Notes under the pieces: generated by a model | Database searches by the model: none | Told to the model about the DNA's origin: nothing | The model's input: the letters and a program-made list of their open reading frames with translations, nothing else | Assembly (NCBI GenBank): GCA_001311545.1 | Contig: BBBL01000050.1 | Span: 1-8,691 of the forward strand | Direction: 5' to 3' | DNA from: Thermus kawarayensis JCM 12314 | GTDB lineage: Bacteria > Deinococcota > Deinococci > Deinococcales > Thermaceae | DNA: 8,691 nt | In this document: positions 7,572 to 8,691 of the stretch, piece after piece | How positions within the stretch are numbered: the first letter of the stretch is position 1 | How the letters are laid out: every line of letters begins with the position of its first letter | Position numbers and translations under genes: made by a program

Positions 7572-8691
7572 ATGAAGGCCTCCAGGGTGCGCGTCTTCCG
7601 GGTAGAGGGCATGGACTGCGCCGATTGCGCCCGCAAGGTGGAGTCCGCCCTCAAGGAGGTGCCGGGGGTGGTGGGGGTCCAGGGTGAGCTACGCCAGCGG
7701 CAAGGCCTACCTGGCCCTGGAGAGGGAGGAGGCGGTAGAGAGGGCGAGGCGCCTCGCCCCCCTGGCTACCGGCTCCGTCCGTGACGGGGAGGGGGAGGGG
7801 AGCTTTCCGGGCCCTGGCCCTGGGCCCTCGGAAGCGGGGGGCTTCTCCTCCTCGCCTTCCTCCTGGACCGCCTCTTCCCCTTGGGCCTTGGCCCTACGCC
7901 CTTGCCGCTTCCTTGGGCGTCCTTCCCCTGGCCCTGAAGGCTTCGCGGCTTCCGCAAGAACCCCTTCAGCATCCAGGTCCTGGTGAGCCTCGCCACCTTC
8001 GGGGCCTTGGCCATCGGCGCGGCGGCGGAGGCGGCGGTGGTGGTCTTCCTCTTCCTGGTGGGGGAGGTCCTCGAGGCCCAGGCCACGGCCCAGGCCCGGA
8101 AGGCCCTCTTTTCCCTGGGGAGTCTTCTCCCGAGGCGGGCCTTCCGGGTGAGGGGAGAGGGGGTGGAGGAGGTGCCTTTCCGCCCTCCGGGTGGGGGACC
8201 TGGTGCGTGTGCCCCAGGGGGAAAGGGTGCCGGCGGACGGGAGGGTGGTTTCGGGGACGGCCTGGGTGGAGGAGGCGGCCTTCACCGGGGAGCCCCTGCA
8301 AGGCCAAGGCCGAGGGGGAGCCGGGTCTATGGGGGAAGCCTGGTGGAGGGGGAAGCCTCCTCGTGCGGGTGGAGAGGCTCCCCAGGGAGGGCTTCCTCGC
8401 CGAGATGGCCCGCCTTGCGGAGGAGGCCCTCCTGAAGAAGGCGGAGGTGGAAAGCTCATAGACGCCTTCAGCCGCCGCTACACGCCCCTGGTCCTCTTTC
8501 TTGCGGGCCTCGTGGCCTTCGTGCTTCCCCTCTTTTGGGGGGACTTCCGGGGCCACCTCTACAAGGCCCTCGCCCTCCTCCTCATCGCCTGCCCCTGCGC
8601 TTTGGTGGTCTCGGTGCCTGCGGCCATCGCCAGCGGGGTGGCCCGGGGGGGCGAGGGCGGGGATCCTCTTCCGAAGCGGGGCGGCCCTGGA
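7572..8691 (+). CDS. P1B-type heavy-metal efflux ATPase (N-terminal part, many frameshifts, runs off window)
   Basis: Inner-membrane pump that uses ATP to expel soft metal ions. It begins with a heavy-metal-associated domain: GMDCADCARKVESALKEV, with the metal-binding Cys16 and Cys19. Pieces in shifting frames follow. These are hydrophobic segments LLLLAFLLDRLF and PWPYALAASLGVLPLAL, then RKNPFSIQVLVSLATFGALA and EAAVVVFLFLVGEVLEA. The actuator loop AAFTGEP is at 8275-8295. The segment YTPLVLFLAGLVAFVLPLFW precedes the transport motif CPC (8590-8598) in ACPCALVVSVPAAIA. SVPAA after CPC favours the Zn/Cd/Pb class over copper. The phosphorylation and ATP-binding domains lie beyond the window. 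About ten indels break the frame: near 7682, 7764, 7782, 7886, 7947, 8180, 8298, 8323, 8352, 8454 and 8645-8651. Together they leave stops at 7782 and 8457. The motifs are preserved, so errors are likelier than decay. It may be the orthologue of T. thermophilus ArsX. Confidence 0.85.

Noticed and set aside
1..8691. CRISPR arrays, insertion sequences, tRNA or rRNA genes, phage or toxin-antitoxin genes
   Set aside because: I saw no regularly spaced repeats, transposase motifs, cloverleaf sequences or conserved rRNA segments. The whole window is explained by housekeeping genes and one metal-efflux module.

Overview
The window is very GC-rich, with G/C at nearly every third codon position and Arg/Leu/Glu/Pro-rich proteins. 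It looks like chromosomal DNA of a Thermus species: the proteins read very close to T. thermophilus IleRS, transaldolase, Rho and PdxS as I remember them. I cannot name the species.

Layout. On the minus strand, positions 1-2496 hold most of ileS, whose 3' end lies outside the window. Its roughly 300-nt leader (2497 to about 2799) carries a T-box riboswitch with an isoleucine AUC specifier, an antiterminator and a competing terminator. From about 2806 to 2859, back-to-back promoters for ileS (leftward) and for a transaldolase/rho operon (rightward) appear to share one -35 element. tal (2900-3570) and rho (3567-4845) overlap by ATGA. A strong hairpin follows rho, then a perfect extended -10 promoter serves a secreted triple-LysM, coiled-coil, M23 peptidase (5027-6219). 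pdxS, the PLP synthase synthase subunit, occupies 6309-7188 and runs straight into a SmtB/ArsR metal sensor (7169-7540). An SmtB-like operator lies on the stop codon of that sensor and inside the -35 of the next promoter. That promoter appears to give a leaderless mRNA for a P1B heavy-metal ATPase (7572 to beyond the window end).

How the genes work together. The left part couples tRNA-Ile charging to IleRS synthesis. The middle is housekeeping: sugar-phosphate metabolism, transcription termination, cell-wall hydrolysis and vitamin B6 synthesis. The right end is a metal-sensing and efflux module, with the repressor upstream and the pump under its operator.

Caveat on sequence quality. Every gene except the sensor is broken by small indels, mostly a missing G or C in short homopolymers. 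I count about seven in ileS, one in tal, two in rho, one in the LysM/M23 gene, two in pdxS and about ten in the ATPase. Restoring them gives full, conserved proteins, including essential enzymes, so these are most likely sequencing or assembly errors. I annotate the genes as intact CDS with frame breaks noted. I found no CRISPR array, insertion sequence, tRNA or rRNA, and no convincing undescribed system. The most interesting content is regulatory.
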